Positions 1 through 8,715 of a stretch of 64,000 nt of DNA are shown piece by piece. The notes under the pieces are model-generated. The model saw nothing but the letters and a program-made list of their open reading frames with translations. It searched no databases and was not told the origin of the DNA. Location of the stretch: NCBI GenBank assembly GCA_020343655.1, contig CP070805.1, positions 1,047,503-1,111,502 of the forward strand. The letters run 5' to 3'. The DNA comes from Promethearchaeota archaeon (GTDB taxonomy: Archaea; Asgardarchaeota; Lokiarchaeia; Sigyniarchaeales; SOKP01). The number at the start of each line of letters is the position of its first letter. Position 1 is the first letter of the stretch. Position numbers and translations under genes: made by a program.

Positions 1-230
1 ATCTTACGAGCTTCTCGTTCTACTTCCCTCAGAATAACAATATCATCCATTTTTATAGGACCCTTAACATTCCGGGTTAAAATTCGATTTCTATCCGGTC
101 CTTCAAGAATGCGTACTTTTATCTGAGTTATTTCTCCCGTGAGTCCAGTTCGGCCAATAATTTGAATCACTTGGGCGGGAATAGATTGATCCTGGACTGT
201 AATCCCTTTTGATTTATCTAATTTAACCAA
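1..230 (-). CDS. rps28e: Ribosomal protein S28e (3' end cut by window edge)
   Basis: Small-subunit ribosomal protein S28e, an OB-fold protein of the 30S head near the mRNA exit. Reading the minus strand from a TTG at 230 gives about 76 residues, with the family signature [20 protein letters not shown] followed by LTRNVKGP and the basic ending [13 protein letters not shown] lies just upstream in frame (237-239), and the only start between it and the conserved region is the TTG at 228-230. The window ends inside the last few codons, so the stop is not visible. It follows the L7Ae gene by 19 bases on the same strand, the classic archaeal L7Ae-S28e pair. Identification rests on clear motif match. 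Confidence 0.93.
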   Translation of the reverse strand, partial: MVKLDKSKGITVQDQSIPAQVIQIIGRTGLTGEITQIKVRILEGPDRNRILTRNVKGPIKMDDIVILREVEREARK

Positions 231-249
231 AAATTTTCACCAATTTATC

Positions 250-627
250 TTATTTTTTTATTTCTTCTAGGTTCTTTATTATATCATCTAAGATATTATC
301 ATTCCCAGTTCCAACATTTTCTATCGCTATAGCACTTGAAGATACGTTGATTCTCACTGTGTTTCCTAGCTCTTTTTTAGTTGATATATATCCATAAGGA
401 ATGCCCTTTTCTTCACAGAGTAAAGGGATATGAAATAAAATCTCAGGTGGAGAAACATCTTCAGCCATAACAACAAATTTTGCCTGAACTCTTTCAATCG
501 ATTTCGTAACTTCATTCATTCCTTTTCTTATTTTAGAATCTCTCGTTTCTGCAATTGTTCCCAAGGCATTTTTAATCTGGGTTTTAAGCTTATCCGGAAC
601 CTTAATTTTTACATATGAAATTTTCAA
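250..627 (-). CDS. rpl7ae: Ribosomal protein L7Ae
   Basis: Kink-turn RNA-binding protein of the large subunit, which in archaea also serves C/D and H/ACA guide RNPs and RNase P. The 125 residues match the usual length. The motif AETRDSKIRKGMNEVTKSIE corresponds to the archaeal family's GKIRKGTNEVTK RNA-contact region, followed by VVMAEDVSPPEI and the LCEEKGIPYGYISTKKELG block. It heads a two-gene unit with S28e, 19 bases apart. The ATG at 627 is followed directly by the conserved N-terminal region, so the start is secure. Nothing looks degraded. Confidence 0.97.
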   Translation of the reverse strand: MKISYVKIKVPDKLKTQIKNALGTIAETRDSKIRKGMNEVTKSIERVQAKFVVMAEDVSPPEILFHIPLLCEEKGIPYGYISTKKELGNTVRINVSSSAIAIENVGTGNDNILDDIIKNLEEIKK

Positions 628-774
628 TCATCTCCTTCAAATATATTTAATTTTAGATATATTTTCATAAATCATCGAGTAATTATGAAAAAAATAATTA
701 TAGAGATTAAATAAAATTTTTCATTTAGAGAAGAAAACCTAAAAATTTTTTTAAAATGGTTCATTTTTTAGAAT

Positions 775-975
775 ATGATTATACCTATCCGCTGTTTTTC
801 ATGTGGGAAGCTCATCGCTCACATATACAAACCTTATCTTGAAATGTTAGAAAAGGGAGAACCTTCGGAGAAAGCCTTTAAAGAGCTAGGAATAGAAAGG
901 TTCTGTTGTAAACGTATGATTGTGAGCCATGTGGATTTAATTGATGAATTACTTAAATTTCCACGCTTACAATAA
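775..975 (+). CDS. rpoN: DNA-directed RNA polymerase subunit N (Rpb10 homologue)
   Basis: Small zinc-binding subunit of archaeal RNA polymerase, equivalent to eukaryotic Rpb10, which sits on the Rpo3/Rpo11 assembly platform. The 66 residues begin MIIPIRCFSCGK, the invariant start of the family. They carry the atypical zinc motif as CFSCG (residues 7-11) plus the CC pair at about residues 44-45, followed by the usual RMIVSHVDLID ending. It is read opposite to the surrounding ribosomal genes and has its own AT-rich upstream region. The archaeal gene name rpoN is unrelated to bacterial sigma-54. Confidence 0.97.
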   Translation: MIIPIRCFSCGKLIAHIYKPYLEMLEKGEPSEKAFKELGIERFCCKRMIVSHVDLIDELLKFPRLQ

Positions 976-1024
976 TTAAACAATTTTTTAAAATATCAAA
1001 AGGAATAAGTATAAACTAATAATA

Positions 1025-1207
1025 TTATTGCTTCCCATAGTGGGCAGTCCATCTTGTTCTTCTTGCTTTCTTCTTATATAGAAGCATAGCTTTTCTACAT
1101 TTATTAGTACAAAAATTTAAGACTGTGCCGTTTTTCATGACATACATTATTCCCCTTCCTATAGGGATATCATAACCACAGAAGCTACATTTTTTTACTT
1201 TGACCAT
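1025..1207 (-). CDS. rpl24e: Ribosomal protein L24e
   Basis: Zinc-finger protein of the large ribosomal subunit. The 60 residues contain the CSFCG pair near the N terminus and the CTNKC pair at about residues 33-37, a CxxC...CxxxC zinc site. The conserved ending RRTRWTAHYGK follows. It lies 28 bases downstream of S6e on the same strand and is probably co-transcribed with it. Length and motifs are standard, and the ATG at 1207 is the only sensible start. Confidence 0.96.
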   Translation of the reverse strand: MVKVKKCSFCGYDIPIGRGIMYVMKNGTVLNFCTNKCRKAMLLYKKKARRTRWTAHYGKQ

Positions 1208-1235
1208 ATCTTATCATCTTAGAATTTAGTAAATT

Positions 1236-1634
1236 TTATTCCTTTTTAAACAGTTCAGCTTCCCCGTATTTTACAACCTTTAAATTAATTAAAGTCATAT
1301 CATGAGTTATTTCGTTGCCTCGAACCATTTTCCTCCGTTTTTCGCCTTTTCTTTGGGGCTTGTAACCTATGCCCTTTTTTGATACAAGAATTCTCTTTTT
1401 AACTGGTCCGTGTACACCTTTTTTCATTGGAAATCCGCTAGAATCACTTCCCCCAGTAATTTCAAACTCATAGTTAGCAAAACCTATAAGCCCACCCTTA
1501 ATGATATCACCAATTTTCATTCCATCAAACCGAAATTTCTTTTCATCTATCTCAATTAGTTTAGATAATCCTTTTCCGGGGCCCTTGTCCCCACCACTAA
1601 TGTTTAATTTGTATACTATTTTTTCAGAGGACAC
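1236..1634 (-). CDS. rps6e: Ribosomal protein S6e
   Basis: Small-subunit ribosomal protein S6e. The 132 residues show the family landmarks: VYKLNISGGDKGPGKGLS, then the SGFPMKKGVHGPVKKRILVS block, then the basic YKPQRKGEKRRKMVRGNEI region. It is shorter than the eukaryotic protein, lacking the phosphorylated tail, as is normal in archaea. The start is GTG at 1634, because the reading begins MSSEKIVYKLN right at the conserved N terminus. It leads into L24e. Confidence 0.96.
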   Translation of the reverse strand: MSSEKIVYKLNISGGDKGPGKGLSKLIEIDEKKFRFDGMKIGDIIKGGLIGFANYEFEITGGSDSSGFPMKKGVHGPVKKRILVSKKGIGYKPQRKGEKRRKMVRGNEITHDMTLINLKVVKYGEAELFKKE

Positions 1635-1807
1635 AATGCATCAATATCGTACTTAAAAAAGCAAGATTAACTTCTAAAATGCATATTTTCATAAAAATTT
1701 TTTGGAAATGATATGTTTAGAATTACTTTCCTACTAAAATATATAATGAAATTTATTTTAATGAATTACCTATTAAAATTATATAAGAAATAAATGGATA
1801 TTCCTGT

Positions 1808-2665
1808 ATGCAAATATTTGAATTAGCTGAGCTAAGTGAATTTCCTTACATGGAAACAAGAGAAGTGGTTCAAGGACAATTTGTAGGTGATATTCTTAAT
1901 GAGAATAGTCTTGAAAAAGTTTTCATACTTATTGATCATGATACTAATAGAATTTGGACATACAACGGTCCAAAATGCCCTCTTAAAACACAAGCATTTG
2001 GTGCAATTTTAGCAAATAAATTTCGGCAACAGTTGCGATTGTTTTATAGAATTTATCCATTAAATAGATATTTAAAAGAAGATAAAGAATTTCAGGAATT
2101 ATTGGAAAAACAAATTGGTGGAGGCAAAGCTAAACCAATTGAAAAAAAAGATTTTCCAGAACCTAAACCTGACAAATATGGTGAAAATATTTCTGTTTCA
2201 ACTCCAAGAATAAATAAAGCATTAGAATACGTAAATGAGCTTCCCAAACCGCAAATTGATAATCTTATCAGAAGATTTTTGATAGTTGGAGCGGATATAT
2301 ATACAGATGAAGAAATTACTGAAACTTTTCTTAAAGACGAAAAAAATATCATTAAGTCAATAAAATTGGGAAGGTTAAACAATGGTTTTACTTTCTTTCA
2401 AGATCATAATTACTCGACTCGATTAATCATAAAAGAGCGAGAAATTCAAGGAATTGAATTATTCATACATGAAGATGATAAATCTCCTTCTTTAAAAATT
2501 GAAATACCTATTATTCAGGAGGAAAAATTTAGTAAAGCTGGTTCTATAAACTCATTAATCAAAGCATTTCAAATTCCAAAGAAATTACAAGAAGAAGAAA
2601 AGGAAGAAGAAGGAAAAGAAGAAGAAGAGAACCAAACTGATATTCAAGATGATTCTACTAATTAA
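1808..2665 (+). CDS. Hypothetical protein with an N-terminal gelsolin-like segment
   Basis: No named family is recognised over the full 285 residues. Residues about 35-85 read VFILIDHDTNRIWTYNG, then a lysine-containing turn, then a helix starting TQAFGAILANKF. This order (beta strand, D/N turn, IW strand, NG turn, helix) is the layout of a gelsolin repeat, and it closely parallels the repeat of the gelsolin at 53947-54954 (VYLVDDEKTIYVWIGNKC plus an Ala-rich helix). The central part (about 120-250) is of unknown fold, and the last 30 residues are an acidic Glu/Lys tail. The final 17 bases overlap the radical SAM gene, so the two are probably translated together. The gelsolin assignment is inference from pattern. 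Confidence 0.6.
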   Translation: MQIFELAELSEFPYMETREVVQGQFVGDILNENSLEKVFILIDHDTNRIWTYNGPKCPLKTQAFGAILANKFRQQLRLFYRIYPLNRYLKEDKEFQELLEKQIGGGKAKPIEKKDFPEPKPDKYGENISVSTPRINKALEYVNELPKPQIDNLIRRFLIVGADIYTDEEITETFLKDEKNIIKSIKLGRLNNGFTFFQDHNYSTRLIIKEREIQGIELFIHEDDKSPSLKIEIPIIQEEKFSKAGSINSLIKAFQIPKKLQEEEKEEEGKEEEENQTDIQDDSTN

Positions 2666-3995
2666 TCCTAGAACTTCTAAACCTTCAGAAGTCCGTTCAG
2701 AGTTTTTTAGAGAACCTAATTTAGGATTATTATATTTAGCAGCAATCTTAGAATTAAATGCCATTCCAGTTGAAATTTTAGATCTTGAGCAATTTGTAGA
2801 TTTAAAAAAATCCGAGTTAGAAAATATAATAAAAGACAGAATAATTGATTATAGGATTTTTGGGATAACATCACTTACTAATACGTTCCATCTAGCTCTT
2901 AAAATCGCGAGAATTATAAAAACTCAAGTAAAGGACAGTCTTATTATTTTAGGTGGACCTCATGTTTCTTTTATGTATAAAGAGATCCTAGAACATGACA
3001 AAAAAACAGAAAATCTAATCGATTTCATCTGTATTGGAGAAGCTGAATATAGCTTTTTGAAGTTAGTTAAGATTTTAACATCTCAGATATCTACAGGAAA
3101 AAAAAGAGAAGAATTTGAGCCTCTTCTCAATGATATTAAAAGTCTTGCTTACTTTAAATCAGACGGAAAAATTCATGTTAACGATACTTATGAAGAAATT
3201 GATTTAGAAAATTTACCTTTGCCAGCTCGCCATAAACTATCCCAAGAAAATTACTATTACTCCGTAGCAAATGTTATAGTTAATAGAGGTTGCCCTAATC
3301 AATGCTCATTTTGTTCAAGACAAAACTTATTCAAAAATACTAGAATTAGGAGTATTGAATCAATATTGAAAGAAATTAGGGATATTCAATCTCTACAAAC
3401 TTATAATCACATTAACTTTTATGATAATATCAATATTAATAGAAAATTTTTCAGGGATTTTTGTGAAATGTTTATTGAAAATAATATTGATATGCCATGG
3501 GGTTGTGAACTTCGTGTAGATACTATAAGTTATGAAGAAGCAAGCTTATTGAAAAGTGCAGGTTGTCAATTAATCGCAACTGGAATTGAATCTGCGAATG
3601 AGCTAGTTCTTAGAACAAATTTCAAATATCAAGATCCAGAGCAAGTTCGGACTGGAATTATTAACCTAAAAAAAAATGAAATTGCAATTCAGGCATACTT
3701 TGTATTAGGTTTGCCAGGTGAAACTGAACATAGTTTTTCTGAATCAATTGAATATATAAAATCTTTACCATTAGATGATAATGATAATTTAAACTACTTT
3801 GTAGCAACACCATATCCTGGATCTCGCTTATGGGAAGAAAGAGAATATTTTGGAATCAAAGTATTTGAAAATGATTTTACTAAATACGATTGTAATCATA
3901 TCATATTCGAAACAAAAGAATTAAGTAAAGAGATATTAGAACAGTTATATATTAAAGCAAAACAAATTGAAAAAGAATACCATAGAAGCTTTTAA
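2649..3995 (+). CDS. B12-binding-domain radical SAM protein
   Basis: Radical SAM enzyme of the cobalamin-binding class, 448 residues. Residues 1-140 look like the B12-binding Rossmann domain, with MILLINPRTSKPSE at the start, FGITSLTNTFHLAL and ILGGPHVSFM. The radical SAM core has the cluster motif CPNQCSFCSRQ at about residues 216-226 (CxxxCxxC), then the GIESANE and FVLGLPGETE strands of the TIM barrel. The substrate cannot be read from sequence. Relatives with this layout act on lipids, hopanoids, tetrapyrroles or tRNA. It overlaps the upstream gelsolin-like gene by 17 bases. The start is ATG at 2649. Confidence 0.88.
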   Translation: MILLINPRTSKPSEVRSEFFREPNLGLLYLAAILELNAIPVEILDLEQFVDLKKSELENIIKDRIIDYRIFGITSLTNTFHLALKIARIIKTQVKDSLIILGGPHVSFMYKEILEHDKKTENLIDFICIGEAEYSFLKLVKILTSQISTGKKREEFEPLLNDIKSLAYFKSDGKIHVNDTYEEIDLENLPLPARHKLSQENYYYSVANVIVNRGCPNQCSFCSRQNLFKNTRIRSIESILKEIRDIQSLQTYNHINFYDNININRKFFRDFCEMFIENNIDMPWGCELRVDTISYEEASLLKSAGCQLIATGIESANELVLRTNFKYQDPEQVRTGIINLKKNEIAIQAYFVLGLPGETEHSFSESIEYIKSLPLDDNDNLNYFVATPYPGSRLWEEREYFGIKVFENDFTKYDCNHIIFETKELSKEILEQLYIKAKQIEKEYHRSF

Positions 3996-4027
3996 TTGTT
4001 TTTAATAATCAAAAATGGTGAAACCTA

Positions 4028-4354
4028 ATTCCTAGTGATTTTACAGAAAAAATTATCCATATTATTAAGAATATTCCAAAAGGAAACGTTTTAACTTATG
4101 GATTTATTGCTAAATTGGCAGGAAATCCAAAAGCTGCTAGACAGGTTTCATGGATTTTACATTCTTCGACTAAAAAGTACAATCTTCCATGGCATCGCGT
4201 TATCAGTTCAAAAGGGATAATTTCATTAAAATCACTCGAAGATCGTGAATATCAAAAAAATCTTCTAGAACAAGAAGGAATAATGGTTACTGATGGATTT
4301 AAAGTTAATCTTAAAAAATACCTTTGGAAAATCGATTCTATAGAAAAGATTTGA
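4028..4354 (+). CDS. Alkyltransferase-like (ATL/MGMT-family) protein without an ordinary start codon
   Basis: DNA-binding domain of the O6-alkylguanine transferase family. The reading frame is open from base 4022, just after a TGA at 4019-4021. It gives IPSDFTEKIIHIIKNIPKGN, then VLTYGFIAKLAGNPKAARQV, then the active-site loop PWHRVISSKG. Trp replaces the alkyl-accepting Cys of PCHRV, the hallmark of ATL proteins, which mark O6-alkylguanine for repair rather than reverse it. There is no ATG, GTG or TTG before the conserved helix. The first conventional start, TTG at 4115, would delete the N-terminal third of the domain. ATT at 4028 or a small frameshift near 4015-4022 (an ATG lies at 4015 in another frame) may be the true solution. 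Confidence 0.75.
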   Translation: MPSDFTEKIIHIIKNIPKGNVLTYGFIAKLAGNPKAARQVSWILHSSTKKYNLPWHRVISSKGIISLKSLEDREYQKNLLEQEGIMVTDGFKVNLKKYLWKIDSIEKI

Positions 4355-4370
4355 AAAAAGATTTTTTATT

Positions 4371-4673
4371 CTAAATATTCCTCGACCTATGTGGTAAACA
4401 GCTTGGAAATGTCCTAAAAAATAAGGAAAATGCAAAATCTTCTTTACCCGCATGAATCAGTTTTCGTACACTTTCTAAATTTTTTTTCTGATTAACTAAC
4501 ACATTATTTCGGGTATCTAATTGAGTAAATCTTTCAATTTCTTCGTTAAAATTTTCAATTAAACTGTTTCCATCATCTTTTTTAAAATTTCTAAAATCTT
4601 TATAACAAGCTTCTAAAACATTGCCATAACCAGGTTTTTTAGGAAATTTTCCCTCGGCAATGGTGTATACCAT
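4371..4673 (-). CDS. Small hypothetical protein
   Basis: A 100-residue reading frame with no recognised family. The first 80 residues are hydrophilic and helix-prone, with many Lys, Asp, Glu and Asn (for example KKDDGNSLIENFNEEIERF). The last 20 are Phe, Pro and Arg rich and less convincing. The ATG at 4673 is preceded by a weak AAGGGTGAT ribosome-binding sequence, and a pair of 14-base direct repeats lies about 40 bases further upstream. It is divergent from the TPR-nitrilase gene. The frame has protein-like composition, but real coding status is not certain. Confidence 0.5.
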   Translation of the reverse strand: MVYTIAEGKFPKKPGYGNVLEACYKDFRNFKKDDGNSLIENFNEEIERFTQLDTRNNVLVNQKKNLESVRKLIHAGKEDFAFSLFFRTFPSCLPHRSRNI

Positions 4674-4712
4674 TTATCTATCACCCTTTAGAACTTAAGT
4701 TACTATTTTTTT

Positions 4713-4744
4713 ATTTTGATATAAATGTCAATTTTGATATAAAT
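4713..4744. promoter_or_regulatory. Two 14-base direct repeats in a divergent promoter region
   Basis: The sequence ATTTTGATATAAAT occurs twice without mismatch, at 4713-4726 and 4731-4744, 18 bases apart start to start. Read on the minus strand each copy contains TTTATAT, a good archaeal TATA element. The pair lies between the hypothetical gene ending its 5' side at 4673 and the TPR-nitrilase gene starting at 4836. It could be a doubled promoter for the minus-strand gene or an operator for a regulator bound on one DNA face. Confidence 0.45.
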
Positions 4745-4835
4745 AATTTGCTAGGTATAAATGTTTTGTAAATATCTTATTTAATAATAAATCCCTAAAA
4801 AATCAAGAATTTCAGTGTATTATAGCTTAAAGTAA

Positions 4836-7800
4836 ATGACTGAAAACAGTAAATTATCTGAATTATTAAAGAGAGCTCAAACTGAAGAAAATTTATATAA
4901 TTGGGCTGAAGCAGCAAGATTATACGAACAAGCGGGTAAATCATATTTAAACAAGAAAAAAGTGAAAGAAGCTGCTATTGCTTATAAATGCTTAGGTCGC
5001 GTTTATTTTTTAGCATTTGAAACAGTCGATACTAAGGCTGAATATGTAGAAAGTTTAAAACTAGCAATCGAAGCTTATAATAAAGCTAAAAATCTCTTTA
5101 AGCAAGATAAAAATAAAGCAGAAGAGTTAGAATGTGAAGCAGAAGCTTTATTTGCTAATGGATTTATTTCAAGCTCTACAAGTGATGCAAAGAAATCATA
5201 TAGTAATTCAAGCGACCTTTTTGTTGAAGCTAGTAATATTTTCTCAAAAAGCGATGATCAAGAGAGTAAGGCTAGGTCACTAACAAGAGCAGCATTTTCT
5301 TTTATATTTCTTCAACCTTTTTCAGAAAATAAACTAGAGGCTGATCAACTTTTTCAAAAAGGGATAAGTTTAGCATCTGAAGCTTTGAAAATATCATCAA
5401 ATGTTGATAATCTTCGTATTTTTTCCGAAATTATTTTTTCTGAACTAATAATAAACTTGACTAAAGTTTTTTTAAAAGATTTTAAGAAGGAACCATCATT
5501 TAAAGAATATCTTAAAAATAATATGTTGAAATTTGATGAGTATATAAAACTTTTTTATAATTCTGATGATAATAGAGCCCTAGCAATGATATATTCTATG
5601 GCAGGTTTTCTTTATTGTCTTTATGCAACACATTATATAAAAGATGAAAAAGAATTTTATGAGTATACAGATAAGGGTTTAAAATTACTGGAAGAAACAT
5701 TAGCTTTTGCTCGAAAGGCTAATAATAAATTCCTAATTATTTTTAATTTATATTATATAGATTGGTTCGCTCTTTTTGCTCGTAGATTCAAATATATCCA
5801 AAATAGAATCTTTAAAGATGTTAAAGAAATAGAAGATTTAAGAGAGATTTATTCTCATTCATATAATCCTTACCGATTTTATGCAGATTTTTTTCCTGTT
5901 TTCTATTATGCTAATATGGCTCTAAGAAGTTTTTTCACTATTCGCCAAAGAAAAACTTATGCTAAAAAAGGAATTGAATTTGCTAAATATACTCTGAAAG
6001 GGTCATCACCTTTGTTTTATAGATATCTGCCATATCAAATGTTAACATATTCTTATTCACAATTAACATCTCTTGCGACATCGAAGGAAGAAAGAGATGA
6101 ATACGTTGAAAAAATGTTTAAATATGCTCAAAAAGCCCATGATTTGGGAGAAAAATATGAGGGAGGTATGATACGAGCAGCTGGTTTTTCATCCCTCTAT
6201 AGAGCTTATAAAACTCGTGCAGAACTGTCCGAAGACAAAGAACGTAAAATTGAAATGTTATCTGCTGCAGCAGATGCCTCTAAAAAATATTTAGAGCATA
6301 CACCTGAACAATGGAGGGGAATTTTGTTTGGTCAAATACGTTTAGCACTCTTATACGAAGAAATTGGTATTATAACCGGAGAAAATGATACATTATTGCA
6401 AGCAGAGGAGGTTTACAAGAATATAATTAAAGATGCTCTGGATAGTGGATATTATTTTTATGCTGCGGCGGCATATGAATATCTTGCACGTATAGAAGAT
6501 CGATTGGGTAATTATATGATCTCAGCAGAGCAATATGGACAAGTCCAAGAATGCTATTCAAAGTCTGTTATAGGAGTAGAATACAAATTATTAAAAGAAA
6601 GAATTAAAGAAAAAATATCGTACGCAAATGCTTGGAACCTAATTGAGTTAGCTAAATTACATAATAAACAAGAAAACCATTTGCAAGCTAAGGAAAATTA
6701 TACAAAAGCGTGTCAAATACTAAAAGAATTGCCTAGTAATAATTATGAAGCTTCATATTATTTCGCGTGGACATTTTTGGAAGAAGCGGAACATCTTAGT
6801 AAGCAAGAAAGGCATGATGATGCAACAGAGCAATTTGAATTTAGTAGCAGGCATTTTAATGAGGCTTCAAATGTTTTACAAGAAGTTTTAAAACAATCTA
6901 AGGATAAATTAGAAAATGAAAGAATTAATAACCTTAAAAATGTAGCTAAAGTAAGAATTAATTACTGTAATGCTAGAATGAATGTTGAGAATGCAAGAAT
7001 TCTAGGAAAGAAGGGAGAACACTTTCTAGCCGCTAAGGAATTTTCTTCTGCCGCATCTCAATTTAAAGCTATTTGTAATAATTTTAAACTCGAACGAGAG
7101 CGAAGAGAATTAGAAGCGATTTATCATCTTTGTAAAGCATGGGAAAGCATGGAATTTGCTGAAAATTATAAAGATTCTAATAAATTTGCAGAAGCAGCTC
7201 ATTTATTCGAAAAAGCAAGTAGTTTTTTTAGTAATAATAAGTTAAAGATATTATCTTCAAGTAATTCTGCATTTTGCGAAGCCCTAGAGCTTGGTTGTAG
7301 ATTTGATGAATCAACAGAAACTTCGATAAAATCCGAGTTATATCCGAAAATTAAAGTAATACTTAGAAAAGCCGCATCTTCTTATAAGAAAGGAGGCTTT
7401 ATTAATGAAGCCGATTGGGCTTTAGCAACCTCAACTTATTTTGATGCAGCTTGGCATCTAATACAGGCAGATGAAGAAATGAATCTGAAAAAAAAAAAAG
7501 ATCTTCTTAAAATCGGCTCAGAAATTCTTCATTCTGCAGCAAACCTTTTTGGAAAGGCTGGTTATAAAAATAAAGAAAATGAAATATTAGAACAATTAGA
7601 ATTGGTAGCAAAAGAAGAAAGAATAATTGTATCTGCTTTAAACACTATTAGTGAGCCTTCCATAACAAAAAGCACTGTAGGTATTATTGCTCCCGCATGT
7701 CCCCTTGAATCTAGCCAATCACCAAGAATTAGTGAAGTACGTGAATTTAGTGATGAAATATTGGAAGCAGAAATTATTGAAGGACCCAGAGAGAAATACA

Positions 7801-8663
7801 AATTAATCTATAAAGATTTACTAAAAGATCATCCTGAAAGGCAACAAAAAGAATTCAGAGTTGGTATTGCTCAAATAGGAATATCAACTGAAGGTGATTT
7901 ATTAGGTGAATTTTACACAGAAGATAATGGTCTATTAAATCTACGAAAAGATAAAGTTGACATTATTAGTAGAAAAGTTATAGATATGATAAAAAATGCC
8001 CATAATAATAGAGTAAATATTCTTATCTTTCCAGAAATGGCGATTGATTTAAATTATAGCACACTACTCAAAGATATTTCAAATCTCGCAAAGGAATATA
8101 ACATCTATATTATTCCAGGTTCCTATCACGACCCAGCAACGAGAAGAAATCTTAGTTTGGTTATAAGTCCTGAAGGAATATTATGGGAACAGGAGAAGAA
8201 TATTCCAGCGATGATTAGTTTCAAAGGCACAAGATTCAAAGAAGGTATAGAATCTGGGAGAATGCCAAGAAAAGTTAAAATTTGCAACACAGAATATGGA
8301 AGGATTGCGATTGCTATATGCCGAGATTTTCTCGATATGGATTTAAGAGTAGAATTAAAGAATTTTGAACCACCAGTGGACATTATTTTTAATCCTGCAT
8401 TCACTCCTGTTACTGCAGATTTCAAAGCAGCTCATTTCGACGCTCGTAGATCGATTTATGCTTACTGCTTCTTTGCCAATATTGGAGAATATGGCAATTC
8501 ACTAATCTATACTCCGGAAAAAGAAAGAACTGAAAGAGCCATACCACCTAAGGAAGAAGGCTTAATCTATAAAGATATTGATCTCTTTAAATTGCGTTCA
8601 GAACGTAAAAAGTGGCAGAAAATCAATGAAAAAGAAAAACAGTTTATCCAAAGCACGAGATAA
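4836..8663 (+). CDS. Large TPR-repeat protein fused to a C-terminal carbon-nitrogen hydrolase (nitrilase) domain
   Basis: A 1275-residue protein. Residues 1 to about 960 are helical repeats of TPR/alpha-SNAP type, with repeated units such as WAEAARLYEQAGKSYL and KFAEAAHLFEKASSFF. A linker follows at about 960-1005. From residue 1006 (EFRVGIAQIG) the frame is a nitrilase-superfamily amidohydrolase. The likely catalytic triad is Glu1067 in IFPEM, Lys1121 in EQEKNIP and Cys1162 in AICRDF. The superfamily hydrolyses nitriles, amides or N-carbamoyl compounds, and the substrate here is unknown. No signal peptide or membrane segment is seen, so it should be cytosolic. It stands alone with its own upstream region. 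The fusion is unusual, since nitrilases are normally stand-alone or joined to NAD synthetase or acetyltransferase domains. Confidence 0.9.
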   Translation: MTENSKLSELLKRAQTEENLYNWAEAARLYEQAGKSYLNKKKVKEAAIAYKCLGRVYFLAFETVDTKAEYVESLKLAIEAYNKAKNLFKQDKNKAEELECEAEALFANGFISSSTSDAKKSYSNSSDLFVEASNIFSKSDDQESKARSLTRAAFSFIFLQPFSENKLEADQLFQKGISLASEALKISSNVDNLRIFSEIIFSELIINLTKVFLKDFKKEPSFKEYLKNNMLKFDEYIKLFYNSDDNRALAMIYSMAGFLYCLYATHYIKDEKEFYEYTDKGLKLLEETLAFARKANNKFLIIFNLYYIDWFALFARRFKYIQNRIFKDVKEIEDLREIYSHSYNPYRFYADFFPVFYYANMALRSFFTIRQRKTYAKKGIEFAKYTLKGSSPLFYRYLPYQMLTYSYSQLTSLATSKEERDEYVEKMFKYAQKAHDLGEKYEGGMIRAAGFSSLYRAYKTRAELSEDKERKIEMLSAAADASKKYLEHTPEQWRGILFGQIRLALLYEEIGIITGENDTLLQAEEVYKNIIKDALDSGYYFYAAAAYEYLARIEDRLGNYMISAEQYGQVQECYSKSVIGVEYKLLKERIKEKISYANAWNLIELAKLHNKQENHLQAKENYTKACQILKELPSNNYEASYYFAWTFLEEAEHLSKQERHDDATEQFEFSSRHFNEASNVLQEVLKQSKDKLENERINNLKNVAKVRINYCNARMNVENARILGKKGEHFLAAKEFSSAASQFKAICNNFKLERERRELEAIYHLCKAWESMEFAENYKDSNKFAEAAHLFEKASSFFSNNKLKILSSSNSAFCEALELGCRFDESTETSIKSELYPKIKVILRKAASSYKKGGFINEADWALATSTYFDAAWHLIQADEEMNLKKKKDLLKIGSEILHSAANLFGKAGYKNKENEILEQLELVAKEERIIVSALNTISEPSITKSTVGIIAPACPLESSQSPRISEVREFSDEILEAEIIEGPREKYKLIYKDLLKDHPERQQKEFRVGIAQIGISTEGDLLGEFYTEDNGLLNLRKDKVDIISRKVIDMIKNAHNNRVNILIFPEMAIDLNYSTLLKDISNLAKEYNIYIIPGSYHDPATRRNLSLVISPEGILWEQEKNIPAMISFKGTRFKEGIESGRMPRKVKICNTEYGRIAIAICRDFLDMDLRVELKNFEPPVDIIFNPAFTPVTADFKAAHFDARRSIYAYCFFANIGEYGNSLIYTPEKERTERAIPPKEEGLIYKDIDLFKLRSERKKWQKINEKEKQFIQSTR

Positions 8664-8715
8664 TTTTATTAAATAGTATTAATAAAAAAGACCGTAATAT
8701 TGCTAAATTCTAAAT

